64,000 nt of DNA from Scolanthus callimorphus. Lineage: Eukaryota > Cnidaria > Anthozoa > Actiniaria > Edwardsiidae. The stretch lies in assembly GCA_033964015.1 (NCBI GenBank), contig CM066914.1, positions 5,757,831 to 5,821,830 on the forward strand, written 5' to 3'. Shown in pieces: positions 37,901-49,900 of this stretch (its first letter is position 1; each line of letters starts with the position of its first letter). The translations under genes and the position numbers were made by a program. Under the pieces are notes generated by a model that saw nothing but the letters and a program-made list of their open reading frames with translations, did not search any database and was not told the origin of the DNA.

Positions 37901-40900
37901 GTGACGAGCATCAACAAACCGATATGTGTACTGTTGTTATCACTGTATTAGACGTTAATGACTTTGGACCGAATTTCCAGCCTCCTTATTTCGTTGGCAC
38001 GGTGCGTGAGAATTATGACCAAGAACAGTTTGTAACGACTTTAAGCGCGAAGGACCCAGATGTACCATCAAACGGCGCGCCTTTTGTGTTTCAGTTAATG
38101 AATAGAACACTTGATCAGCGCTTTCGAATTAAGGAATCGACAGAAACCGCCACCACAGCGCAGGTGTTTGCTTATGGAACGTTTGATCGTGAGATCACGC
38201 CAACGTTTCAGATACACGTTAAAGCCACAGACAGTGGAACCCCACAGATGTCTAACTACACGTGGATCTACGTGGATGTCCTAGATGAAAATGATAACGA
38301 GCCATTTAGTGGTCAACAGACGATCATTATCAACGCGCTTGATGGAACATTCCCTGGAGGAGTTATTGGAAGGTACGTAATACTTGGTTCGCATGCTAGT
38401 GTAACGGTTATAGGTGTGAATCTGTGGCGTACGTCACTGCACCAGTGTTTTCGTATGTGAAGTACCAAGTGACTAGTGTAGCTCTGTGTTGTATGCTAGT
38501 GCACTAGTGAGTTGTGTGAGAGATCCTGTTGGTCCTTTGCTGCATGCTAGTGTGTTGTGTGTGAGATCCTGTACCACGTTATAGGTGTAGCTCTGTATTG
38601 TATGCTAATGCACTAGTGTGTTGTGTGCGAGATCCTGTACCAGATGACTAGTGTGGTTCTTTGCCGTATGCTAGACCACCAGTGTGTTGTGTGTGAGATC
38701 CTGTACCACGTTATAGGTGTAGCTCTGTATTGTATGCTAATACACTAGTGTGTTGTGTGCGAGATCCTGTACCAGATGACTAGTGTGGTCCTTTGCCGTA
38801 TGCTATGCTAGTGTGTTGTGTGTACGACCCGGCTCCGTGCGGCTCCGTGTCATATGCTAGTGCATCAGTGTGTTGCATGTGAGGTCCATTTACCAGGTTA
38901 GGTGTGGCTCTGTCGTGCACTAGTGCTTGATGTCCTGCACGGTAGGTCAGAGTGCGTCTCATTAACAAAAGCAAGTGCACCTTTAAAAGGTCACAGGATC
39001 ATCTCTTTGGCTTATCTAATGCGCTTACGTTCTATTGCTAGTGTAGCGTTGTGCTGTGTACGAAAGCTAACCTTCTACTTTGATATTTAAGCAAAGAGCG
39101 GAGGATTTTAATGCTATTACTCTAATTCTACTTTCAGGCCTTATTACAGGGACTCAGACTACAATGGAGACGTGAATAGATACGCCATCACAACCAGTCG
39201 TCAGGAAACTATTTCTCAATCACCAATCCCTCAGGAACAATCAGCGCAGCTTCGAATTTACCAATGGGTAAATATGAAATGACAGTGTCGGTAACCGAGG
39301 CGATCCCAAGACAAAACTCGAAGGAACCGAGCAAGACAGTGGAATCAAAGATCAGAATAATCGCCCGCAGTGTTAGCAGCACAGCAGTTCAGCACAGTAC
39401 GATGGTGCGTTTACTTGACATGCGCAGTGCTGGCTATTTCGTAGGGGACTATTACTATCAGGTAATTGACTTATTCAGGTGTTAATTGGGCAGTTGCATT
39501 TGCGTTTTTATCGATTGCATTCTTGGACGGGTATTTAGATTAAAAGTGATGATATTGGCCTAACGAGTATTCGAGTATTTGGATTGAGCTCAAAGATCAA
39601 ATCATTTGGCCAAGCAAACATTAACGCGTAGTAAATGCCAAAACACAATATAAACCGCAAGTACTTTTGAAACTCGTTCCAAATCTTAAACAAAAAAAAA
39701 CATGCTTAACTGATAACACATATTAGCATCCCACTTCAGTTAGTTAGCCAATCAGAAATTATATCGACTGTCCTGATATACTCTAAAACTCGAGTAAATA
39801 ATTGGAGAAAACAATTTATTTTCGTAAATGATTAGCATAAATAGTCTGGATTTCGCGACAGCAAAAATCACAAATTGGTTTCATTTCGCGACAGCAAAAT
39901 TGAGTTCATGTTTAAAAACTAACGCTAGCGCGTTTTAGCGCTGAGGATACCCGAGCATGGCTTGACGAAACCCACCCTGATATTTTGCAGAATCGAACCA
40001 AATGTTCCCGAATAAGTATAAATAAACTGCTTACCTACACATTCCAGGTAGAGAGCCTTCTGGCGGGGTTATTTTCCGTCCCGAAAGAGAACATCTACAT
40101 CTTCAGCATCCAGAACTTCACCGCCACAGTACCAGCAGTTGATATACAGCTTGCGGTGCTTGGGAATCAGGGTGACTTCTTGTCTGTGAGCAGCATCACC
40201 ACCAAGCTGTTAGAGAGAAAAAGCGCGTTACAAAATGTCGGTGAGAAATGCTTTCTACTTATTTAGCGATGACAATTGGTAGCTTTGGAACCCATTTTCA
40301 CCTGAGAAATTTGTCCGGGTCGCGATAGTACCGTTTTAACGTCACGGGAGGCAGAAGATCATCCAATGGTTAACAGGTTAGGGTGACGGCCTCGCAATCC
40401 GGTGCTTCCCAAGTTTGAGTCGTGCAGTTGAACATGTATGAATGCTATAGAATTAATAGATAACACAACTCCATGCTTATCCACTTAACAAAAAAAAAGA
40501 ATTTGAATATTCCTCGATGAAACTCGGCCTGCGACCTCGTCCAATTTAATAGTTCCTCTGAATTTTCTCATCCATTTTTTTTGCCAGCATAGAGTCCTAT
40601 TATGTATACGTAACAATACCAAATTTGCCTTATTACTTTACAGGCCTTAGTATAGGTGCCACCGGAACAGATTTGTGTCAAAGTTCCTCCCAGAAGGGCG
40701 GGATGTGTCAGACGGAAACCATGGCTACCAACACGTACCGAGTGGTCAACGGTGACTACGGTAAAATCCCTGCGCCTAACGACTCCTTAACAATTGTGTC
40801 CATGGATGTGAGCATGAAAGCCGTGCATGTACCGCTCGATATGGGCCCGACAAATTGCAGCGGTGATCCGTGTTATAACGGAGGAACATGCCACGACAAT

Positions 40901-43900
40901 TTTCCTACAGGTGAGTGTGATTGTGTTTGGGGAAGGAGTGGGTGAGTGAGAAAGAGAGAGACTTGGTGGCTACCAGAGGAATTTGACCTGCGATATCAAC
41001 ATTCCACAAGCACTTAAATACACGAAGGTTCTTAGACTTATCTTTATTTCTATTACTTCCAACATTTGCCCCCTTCCTTGGCAATGCTGTTTTGGACAGC
41101 GTTACCCAATCTGACACCCTCCCCTTCTTAACAATATTGAGCGTTACAATGTCGAGACAGGTGGAATCAGGCGAGGCCGTGAGGCCGAGCTTGATTCCAC
41201 TTGGCGAAAAGTGAGAGTGCCAGCTGTTCCAGAGGAGACTCGATATGATGATGATGAGGGGGTCTTCTACGGAAACGAATTAGAGTAACAAGAGAACGAC
41301 TGTCTAGAAGTTTTCTCGCCAGATCTTTAGCTAGACGTCACTGCTTGAGCCCTGGTGTCCACTCCGCTCTACTCTAAATTTTAACCCTTTGCTAGAGAAT
41401 ACTGCGCGTCATTAGTAAGTTGCATCGGCAAGTTTCATCGGTTATTTAGGTAAGGATATAATCTGCGCATTCAACTCTAAGAGATTCGATCATATTGGCG
41501 TCGCGCTCTGGTGAGGAAGGCGTGACGAAACGGGAGATTTATCTGACCAAGAAACGCTAGTTACCCAGAATCACTTTCTGTCGCTTAGGAATCATTTGCG
41601 AGTGCCCGATGAAGTACCGTGGTCCCCGTTGCCAGGAAACCACCAGAACATTCAATGGCGATTCGTTCATCAAGGTCCCAAAGATGAAAACGTACGCGGG
41701 AAATGATGTGGAATTCGAGTTTACCACCAAGCGATCAGATGGCCTGCTGCTTTACCAGGGACCTCTTGAACAACGTAAGTCCAACATTACAAAAGGACAG
41801 AGGCAGACTTCAAGATATTGCAACCTTAAAGAGCCTCCGCCATTTTGTCAGCCTAGCAAAGCATACTTACTCATAGAAAGCCTTTATTTCCATCTGCTGA
41901 TTTGGGGAATGTGGTGCAATATTTTCGGGTGAATTCGGTAGATCAAGTTCAATCCTTAAAGCAGTCGATCGAAATAGATAGCAACTAGGTATATTGCTAG
42001 GCTGGAAAAATGGCAGCTAAGAAAGGCTAATCAAGTCGTCAGTGCAAATATAAAGCGTTTGTTAGCAGAGAGCATCTCTTTGATTATGGCTCCATGGACA
42101 AATACCGTCCTTGGTTACCAATGGTAGAAATTCAAGCGCCTTAACTCTTCCGAAAAACGCGAACCACAATAGACAGCCAACATCTTTAGGGCTCTGTCTG
42201 CTCCATGGACGAAACACCGAGGATGCTATCACAGGATGAGTGTCCTTGGTACACGTCCTTATCCGAGAAGACGGGAAGGTCTAACCATTTGCAGATGTCA
42301 TAGCAAAGGCAACACCTTCTCCTCGATGATAGGAAAAATACCCTGAGTGTTAGTTCGAACCCACGACCTGTCGCACGTCAGACTGCCACTCTAGCAACTG
42401 CGCTAACTGGAAGGCGACTGTCAAATATAGAACCATCGCGCGAGCTGCAGGTTCTTGAATCACAGAATCACTTTTCAATAGCAAAACATCATTAGCTACT
42501 AGCTTCTTTTTATGTTTTTATCCAGCATCCACTGGCGACATACGGGACTTCTTTGCAATTATTCTGATAAATGGTCACGTGCGCGTGTCGATTTCTCTCG
42601 GTGCTGCTCCAGTCTTCCTTAACCTGACGCGCGGCCCACGGCTGGACGATGGCGAGTGGCACCACGTCAAGGTGCTACGAACGAGAAAGGTACAACTGAA
42701 ATAACATATAGCTGATTTATCATAAGGGCATTGGCCGAAGGGGGAGTGAAGTGGCAAGTGCGCAATTTTTTTGTATTTGATTGTAGTTTCAATACTTGGA
42801 GCAGCGGTATCGGTACGGTATTATTTAAATAGGAAACTTATTTGCGTGACTCATTTGCGTGACTCATTTGCTGTTTATTTCGTCAGGATGTGACGGTCAC
42901 TATTGACAATTGCGAGAATGCGCCAATACGTGTGACAAATAATGGAGACATGATAGAGGACAAGGTGGATTGTGAGTTGACGACCAAGACACTTGGCAAT
43001 GACACGTGAGTTGTTATATTACTTGCCTAGTTGTCATGGTGAACGAAGGCGCGAGACGATATCGAGGTGACTATTCGCCGATATCCAAGGAATCTGAGGC
43101 GACTAACTAAGTCTAGCGATTTTTAGATAAAAGAACCGTTTTTGTTTGATATTGGCCGTTATTTACATCCTGTTTCTGGACATGTTTTACCAGTGTTACG
43201 ACACATTCCTTGCCGAAAGAAAGCTTTGTTATGATCGCTCCATCGATTGAGTATGGCATTGTTTCCGGTCTTTAGCCCAGAAGCATTGTTTCCGGTCTTT
43301 AGCCCAGAAGGTTTCCCACATTGACTGATATTGACTCATTTTATCACAGCCTCCTCAATGGCGTATGGCCGCTACAGCTCGGGGGTGTCTCTAATGCCAA
43401 CCTCACCTATCCCCCGATAGCCTACACAGGCTTCACCGGGTGCATTCGAAACGTAATCGAGACAGGAAATATGTACGACCTTAACAAACCCCTAGTGGAG
43501 GTCAACGCTCCTGCAGGGTGCCAGTTGGCGATACCATGTCCTTTGTGCTCTTCTGATGGCTACTGTGAGCCGCTGATGAACACTCCAAGCTACTGTGTCT
43601 GCAAACTTGGAGCTCAGGGAAGAACGTGCGAGCAAAGTAAGTGTAGTTATTACTCTATAGGCGACCAATGGCGACAAAATGGCTGGCGACTTTCGCGACA
43701 AAACTCCTTGCGATATTTGACTTCAAAGTACCTGACAACATTTGGCGACAAAAACTCATTGCGAGTCGCCAACAATTATAGTATGGAATTTGCAGTGATT
43801 TTTTTCTCTCGAATTCTACGGATTGTTTGATGGGCATACAATTAGGTCAGCAGTGCTTTGTTTCAAGTTGCAAAGATGAATCCAACTTTTACGCGGTCCC

Positions 43901-46900
43901 GCAAACAAGTGATGCTGCAGGATATTGGCATTTAGTATGCACTTGGATATCTATACTAATGGATATCTAATTCCGCACGCTCTGATTGGCTCCTGAAACG
44001 TCGCGTCGCTTCGGTGTCAATAGTGCAGACGTTTCTAAGCAATATTGAGAATCATTTAATATTTTATCCAACTTTTCTTGGTATATATAACAGCGTCTTG
44101 GCATATATCAACCACTGTTCATCTCCCCTTCGGGGTATAGTTGTATGGTATTCTGAGAGTCCCAAACGAACGCCTGTCCAACTCAGATTTCTTTTAAATT
44201 TCCCAGCAACCGACGGTAACTACTACCTGAGGCACAGCTACACGATGTACGTGCACAAAACTTGGAGTTCAACGGCGCCGTCTACAAAATCTGCGTCAAC
44301 AACTTCCGGTGGAGGGGGCGGGCAGTCTAGTACTTCTTCCTCGTCATCATCGTCATCATCATCTTCATCCTCATCTTCCTCTTCTTCATCATCATCTTCT
44401 TCTTCTTCTTCATCGTCGTCGTCGTCATCATCATCTTCATCAGTATCAGAATCATCAACATCATCATCTTCTTCTTCTTCTTCATCGTCGTCATCCTCAT
44501 CATCATCATCATCATCATCAGAATCATCAACATCATCATCATCATTTTCCATATCACAAGTCGGCGCCACAGAAGTCACGGCATCCCCTCCAACACAAAC
44601 ACCACAAAGGCGACGAAGGCATGCCCTCTATACTGTCGACAACCATCATCACCGATCCCGGCGAGCAGTTGCCTCCCCGAAGAAACCTATTAAACGTTCC
44701 TCCTACTCCACTCATGTTGATATGAGAATAAAGATGAATAAAAACTCGTCAAAGGATCATCTTTTGTTCCTCGAAGCAAATAGTCTTGGCACAGAGTTCT
44801 GCTTTCTAGATGTAAGTAGGCTCTTTTCATTAATGAAATACTCAGCCCGGGCGTCACCTACTCACACTCAGTGTAATTCTCAGTGTAGTTCTAGTGAACT
44901 CCTTCTGTAAATCGCGAGTTTCCCTACCCACCCTGAAATTCTGAGTAATTTCTTCAAGACCACCACCCTTAAATTCACGTTTCCACACTCTGGAAATCGA
45001 CACATTCCTTCGCCACCCTGGAATTCTAGTGAATTAGTTTTCATAATTCCAGGTTTCACACCCTGTACCCTGGGATGACCTTCCTACGTTAGTGATGACG
45101 CCCTTCCAAAATGTAATCCTTTTTGCTATTCGAATGGACTTAAAGTGCCTATCTTGCCCCAATACAAGGGAAGATCAAATGAAATACCTTATTGTATTGG
45201 AACATTTTCTTATTTCACGCAGATTAACGGTCACACCCCTCGCCTGGCCTGTCGCATTGGTCATACCTTGAAAATGCTGACTCTTCCTCAAATGAAAGTG
45301 AACGAAAGTCAATACCACGACATTTACATGCGACGCAAGGGCAACAAATATTCCCTCCAAGTTGATCACCGCGCCAAGGCAACAGGGACTTCCGGTGGTA
45401 AATCTAAGCTGATGCACTTGGGTGGAGGGGCTGTGTTCTCGGGTGGACTGCCTAACGCGACCGCCCTGATGGTGATTAAAGCCATCATTGATGCGAAAGG
45501 CAAAATCATCGTTATGTTGCCTAACGGAGACGTCCTCACCTCATCGTCGCCATCGCGTCTCAAAAATGGCGTCACATTGGTCAAGATTCACAAAAAAGGG
45601 ACGGTGACGGAAACAAAGGTATACGACCCCGCTGCAGTGCTTCGTATGCTTCATAAGCATCCCCAGAGCGTCAGAGCAGTGTTCTCAAGTAAGGATCGAC
45701 ACGTGCTGATAGGAAAGAATGGCAACTCCAAGGCGATCTATGGAAATCACGGCCGAACCTCAACTGGATCTGTGGCGGGCTTTAAAGGCGGATCTGCCCG
45801 GGAAGGGGCTGGAGGAAGTTCCGTTTCCGGCACGGGCTCAAGCTTGGGCGGAAGTTCTGGGAGTGGAGGCTCTGCAGGGGGCTCCGGTTCCGGCTCGGGT
45901 GGAAGTTCCGGCAGTGGAGGCTCTGGGGGAAGTTCCGGTTCCGGTGGGTCTGGGGGAAGTTCCGGTTCCGGCGGCTCGGGAGGAAGTTCTGGTTCTGGCG
46001 GGTCTGGGGAAGTTCCGGAAGCGGAGGAAATCCAGGAACCGGGTCGGGATCAGGATCAGCATCGGGGAATGGTACCACCCTACCGCCTGGTGGATTTGGA
46101 AGCAGCTCCGTGTCTATTAACAGCACTCATCACACAATAACGACTGGTGAATATGGTGACGACTTGAAGAGAAATGTGGAGAAAGTGAATGCCACTGCTG
46201 GAGGTGACCCAAAAGTTCAATCTGATTTTCAAGGTATATGGCGTTTTATCTTTATTTCGAATTAAGGTGGCTCTCATTTTTCTTCTCTACTTTTTATATG
46301 ATATTAATCATACTTTTTGCAAACCCTTATTGAATGATCTGTGTTTTGATATTTTGAAACCGTCTTTCAATACAGTAGGCAGTGGAGTTTCATATTACAG
46401 TTACACGCGGTCGCCGGGAAAAAAGCTTGCAAGCGAAAACTCGTTTTTTGTCAAAGTTTCCATGGCAACGCACGTGCTTTCGCCGGCTTGTCGCGCTCAG
46501 ACAAGACAGAAAAACGAGTTTTCGCTTGCAAGCTTTTTCCCGACGACCGCGTGTAACTGAGAATGGCTGTAATTTCATATTCTGAGCCTCCTAAAACAAA
46601 ATCTGTGATATTTTGAAAACGTTTCAGATGAGTGTCGAAAAGCATTTGTATTTGCGTTTCCTTGCATTCTTACAAGGATGCTCACTTCTGTCAACCAATC
46701 AGCTGTGTATGTGATCACATTCTCACCGCATGATAGTGATTTTACTTCGCCTGACGTACAAATAAACCATTCACGTGCTCAAGTGATAGTGGTTTCACTT
46801 GTTCTGTAATTGGCTGACTCATAAATTAACAATTTTTCCCAGTCTGCAAAAAGCTGATAAAAAAATGAAAATATTCACCTTTGTGCTGATCAAAGTATCA

Positions 46901-49900
46901 CCGTCTATCAGGACTTAATATAGATCATATCCTTTAAATTTCATCAGAAATTGGAATTTCCTCTTTTGCTATAAGGACTACTTGCTTAATTGAAGCCCGC
47001 CAGTGAATGCGAGTTTCTAGAGGGCTATTTTTGGTAAGCAGAACTGGCGATGCCGGATGAACCGAAGTCGACGCTCATCAAACCTCACAGAAGTGGAGCT
47101 AGAAAGTCATAGAAATCTAGTTTCTGTATCGCAGGTTGTATTGCGGATCGCCGATACGATGTAGTTGACTTACATCGTTTCAATATTCTCTGTTTTAGTG
47201 CTACAGTTTAGAGATATGTAGAGTCCCGCGCATCGCATTAAATAACAATAGAATCCAAGATGGCGGACGGGGGCTTTTGTTCAACGTCGCATAGAGCGAG
47301 TTCCCAAAACTGAGAGCCTCAGTTGATGGATCGATGAACTAAGGACGTATATGCAAACTGCCAGATCAATAAAATCTACTTTAGACTTCGATGCGAACTT
47401 AGCGTTCAATTCTACCGGACTATGTCCAGCCAGACGGTAGGGGCTGCGGAATAGGTCCGTTTTGTGCCACTGTAATCATGTGAAATTCGCTCTATCGCAG
47501 GTTGCATCGCGGATCACCGATACGATGGAGTTCATTTACACACAGACGGTGCCGTCCAGAGATTCCAGCACCATGTCGTGTATGGGTGTCCATGTTCCGA
47601 AGGCGGTTGCGCCAATAATGGGACGTGCAACCTTAACAACACACTTCCAACTTGTATATGCATCCCCGGGTGGGAAGGAGTCACATGTAACCAACAAACT
47701 GATCCAAAGTTGCCACGCTTCAATGCTCCACGTAAGTGTAGGCATGTTTTCGCGTGTTTTTGGATGAACATTTTATACCACTCATAGAGCGATTGTACGC
47801 ATGGTCTCACTCTGTTATCAAAGCCACGCCATGCCCCGCATAATAACTCCATGGTCTAGGCGTCAAAAAAGTGAGCAAATTATCTATGTATTAGCCTGAA
47901 TTGTAGTCGTCTCTTCGCTCTCGATCGTAACTCACTTTGCGAAAGGAAAAGTCTGAATTCATCATGAGATTTTCTTATCCATTACGAAGTCAAGAAAGTT
48001 ATCTCTTACTTCAGTCTGTGATTACCAAAGGATCAATAACGTTTTGCAGTTCTTATATTTGGCAAATCAGCCTCGGCGTTCGTAGCAATGACCTACAACA
48101 AGAGCTAGCATGCGCCAGGCCACTCTGTCCGATATCACTGCGAGGTCACCGTACAGGGCGTCATTCGAAATGTGTCCGTCTCTGTCTATATGTTTGCCTG
48201 TCTGATTAGTAATTGGTATTGACTTATTCGGTGCATTATTACCTTCCATTCCACAGCGGAGGAGCCCCCTCCATGGGACTGGTCGGCGCTGCTGCTCCTC
48301 CTACTCTTGCTCCTACTCCTCTTGCTGGGCCTGGCGCTGTACTTGTGCTGTAAGAAGCGACCCGAGAAGGCGGAAGCCCTGCCGACCCACAGCACCCTCC
48401 GCAACTACGCAGACTTTGCAGACGAAGGGAAGGATACTGACGCCTATGACATAAAGAAACTAATGACTTACAAGTAGGTTAAAGAGCGATTTTACATAAT
48501 GGCTGATCATTTTTTTTTTCAACACCCTGGCGTCGAGCAACCTACCATTTGAAGTCCCCCCTCCCCTGGAATTTCTAGGTCCTCAACGCCCCCTCCCCTG
48601 GAATTTGAACCCATCCCTTGGAATTTCCAGCTCAGACAAACCCCTCATACTTTACGAGTGGGACGACTGGTCGTATCACGGGTTAATTCGATTCAGACTG
48701 GTTTCCATGTCGTATCAGTGTTCCGAGTCGTATCAGTGTTCTGAGTCGTATCAGTGGTATGAAAAATTTTGATACGACTGGGACGAATATATATCCACTC
48801 TTAATAATGTCGATTATCATTGCACGATCACTCAGTAAAGCATATTTTGAACAATTATTGGATGAGGTTTTTGTGATTTCCAGAATAAACAATGTCGAGA
48901 CAGGTGGAATCAGGCGAGGCCGTGAGGCCGAGCCTGATTCCATTGGCGAGACATTGTTTATTCTGGAAATCACAAAAAACGAATTCAATAATTGTTTTAT
49001 TATACATTGATTCAGTAAAAATACTTTTTTTTCTGTCAAGCAATTTCTTTTACACAAGCGCCTTGTTAGATAGGGAAAACATTAAGTGCTCTAGTTCCAT
49101 TATGCATTACGCGCGTAGGATCAAGAATCAGCTAGCTGATTCTTCAAGAATCAGCATGCTGATTCTTGGAGACCCTCAAAGTGCGTGATTCCCAAAGTAA
49201 AGCGCGCGCTTTTAGCCAATCAGAATCGAGATAGTGAGTACAATGTATTATAAATTAATTAATCTCAACTCAAGCGATAAAACCGACAGATTTATCTTAT
49301 TAAGTCCCGGCTCGGGCAGAGGAAATGTTCTTACTGTTCGAGTGATCTATAGGCTTGTTCACATTGTGGGCTGAACTTAGTTTACTGTGTTTCCTTCGTT
49401 TCAAGTTTATATTTTATGAAATGAAGACAATCCTAACCCGCAGATAGCGGGGTAGTCGATGCAATAACCGATGGCCCGTCTGCCTTCCCTTCTACCCCTG
49501 TTCGAGGTGGACGCTAAAGAACCCATTGTACTCTTCGTAAGAACAGGAAATTCTCTCCCGGTGCAATGGTCTTGCTCTCGGAGGCGCTAGTTTCCCTTTC
49601 GTATCGTTGCCTTTTAGAACGGTCGTTGCCATTTCTCTGAACGGTCGATGCCTTTTCAGAAAGGTCGTTGCCATTTCTGATCCCTTGGGATAATTAGTAA
49701 TTATCATATTAATTATAAAGCCAGCTCGAAATCCCATTGTGCCGGCAGATTGATTTTTCTTGAATCGTCCAATTATTTTTTAATTGGATCGCGCGCGCTC
49801 TAATTGGACAGTTTGGGTTTAAACATGGATGTTATATAATTAATAAATAACAGGACTCCATGCTTGTCCAATTAAGAAAAAAATGGATGATTCAGAGGAA

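Noticed and set aside
44238..44579. Minus-strand frame encoding a long Asp/Glu-rich peptide, and a plus-strand His/Leu frame at 44309-44725
   Set aside because: Both are other-frame readings of the TCN/TCA serine repeat of cadherin exon 18.
45782..46126. Minus-strand and alternative plus-strand frames over the Gly-Ser repeat
   Set aside because: Shadows of the coding minisatellite in exon 19.
46200..46230. Reading EVTQKFNL near the end of cadherin exon 19 in a second frame, identical to a peptide at the start of the patatin-like exon (62590)
   Set aside because: The cadherin frame here is different (ending SDFQ). The DNA match is only about 20 of 25 bases, so I treat it as coincidence.
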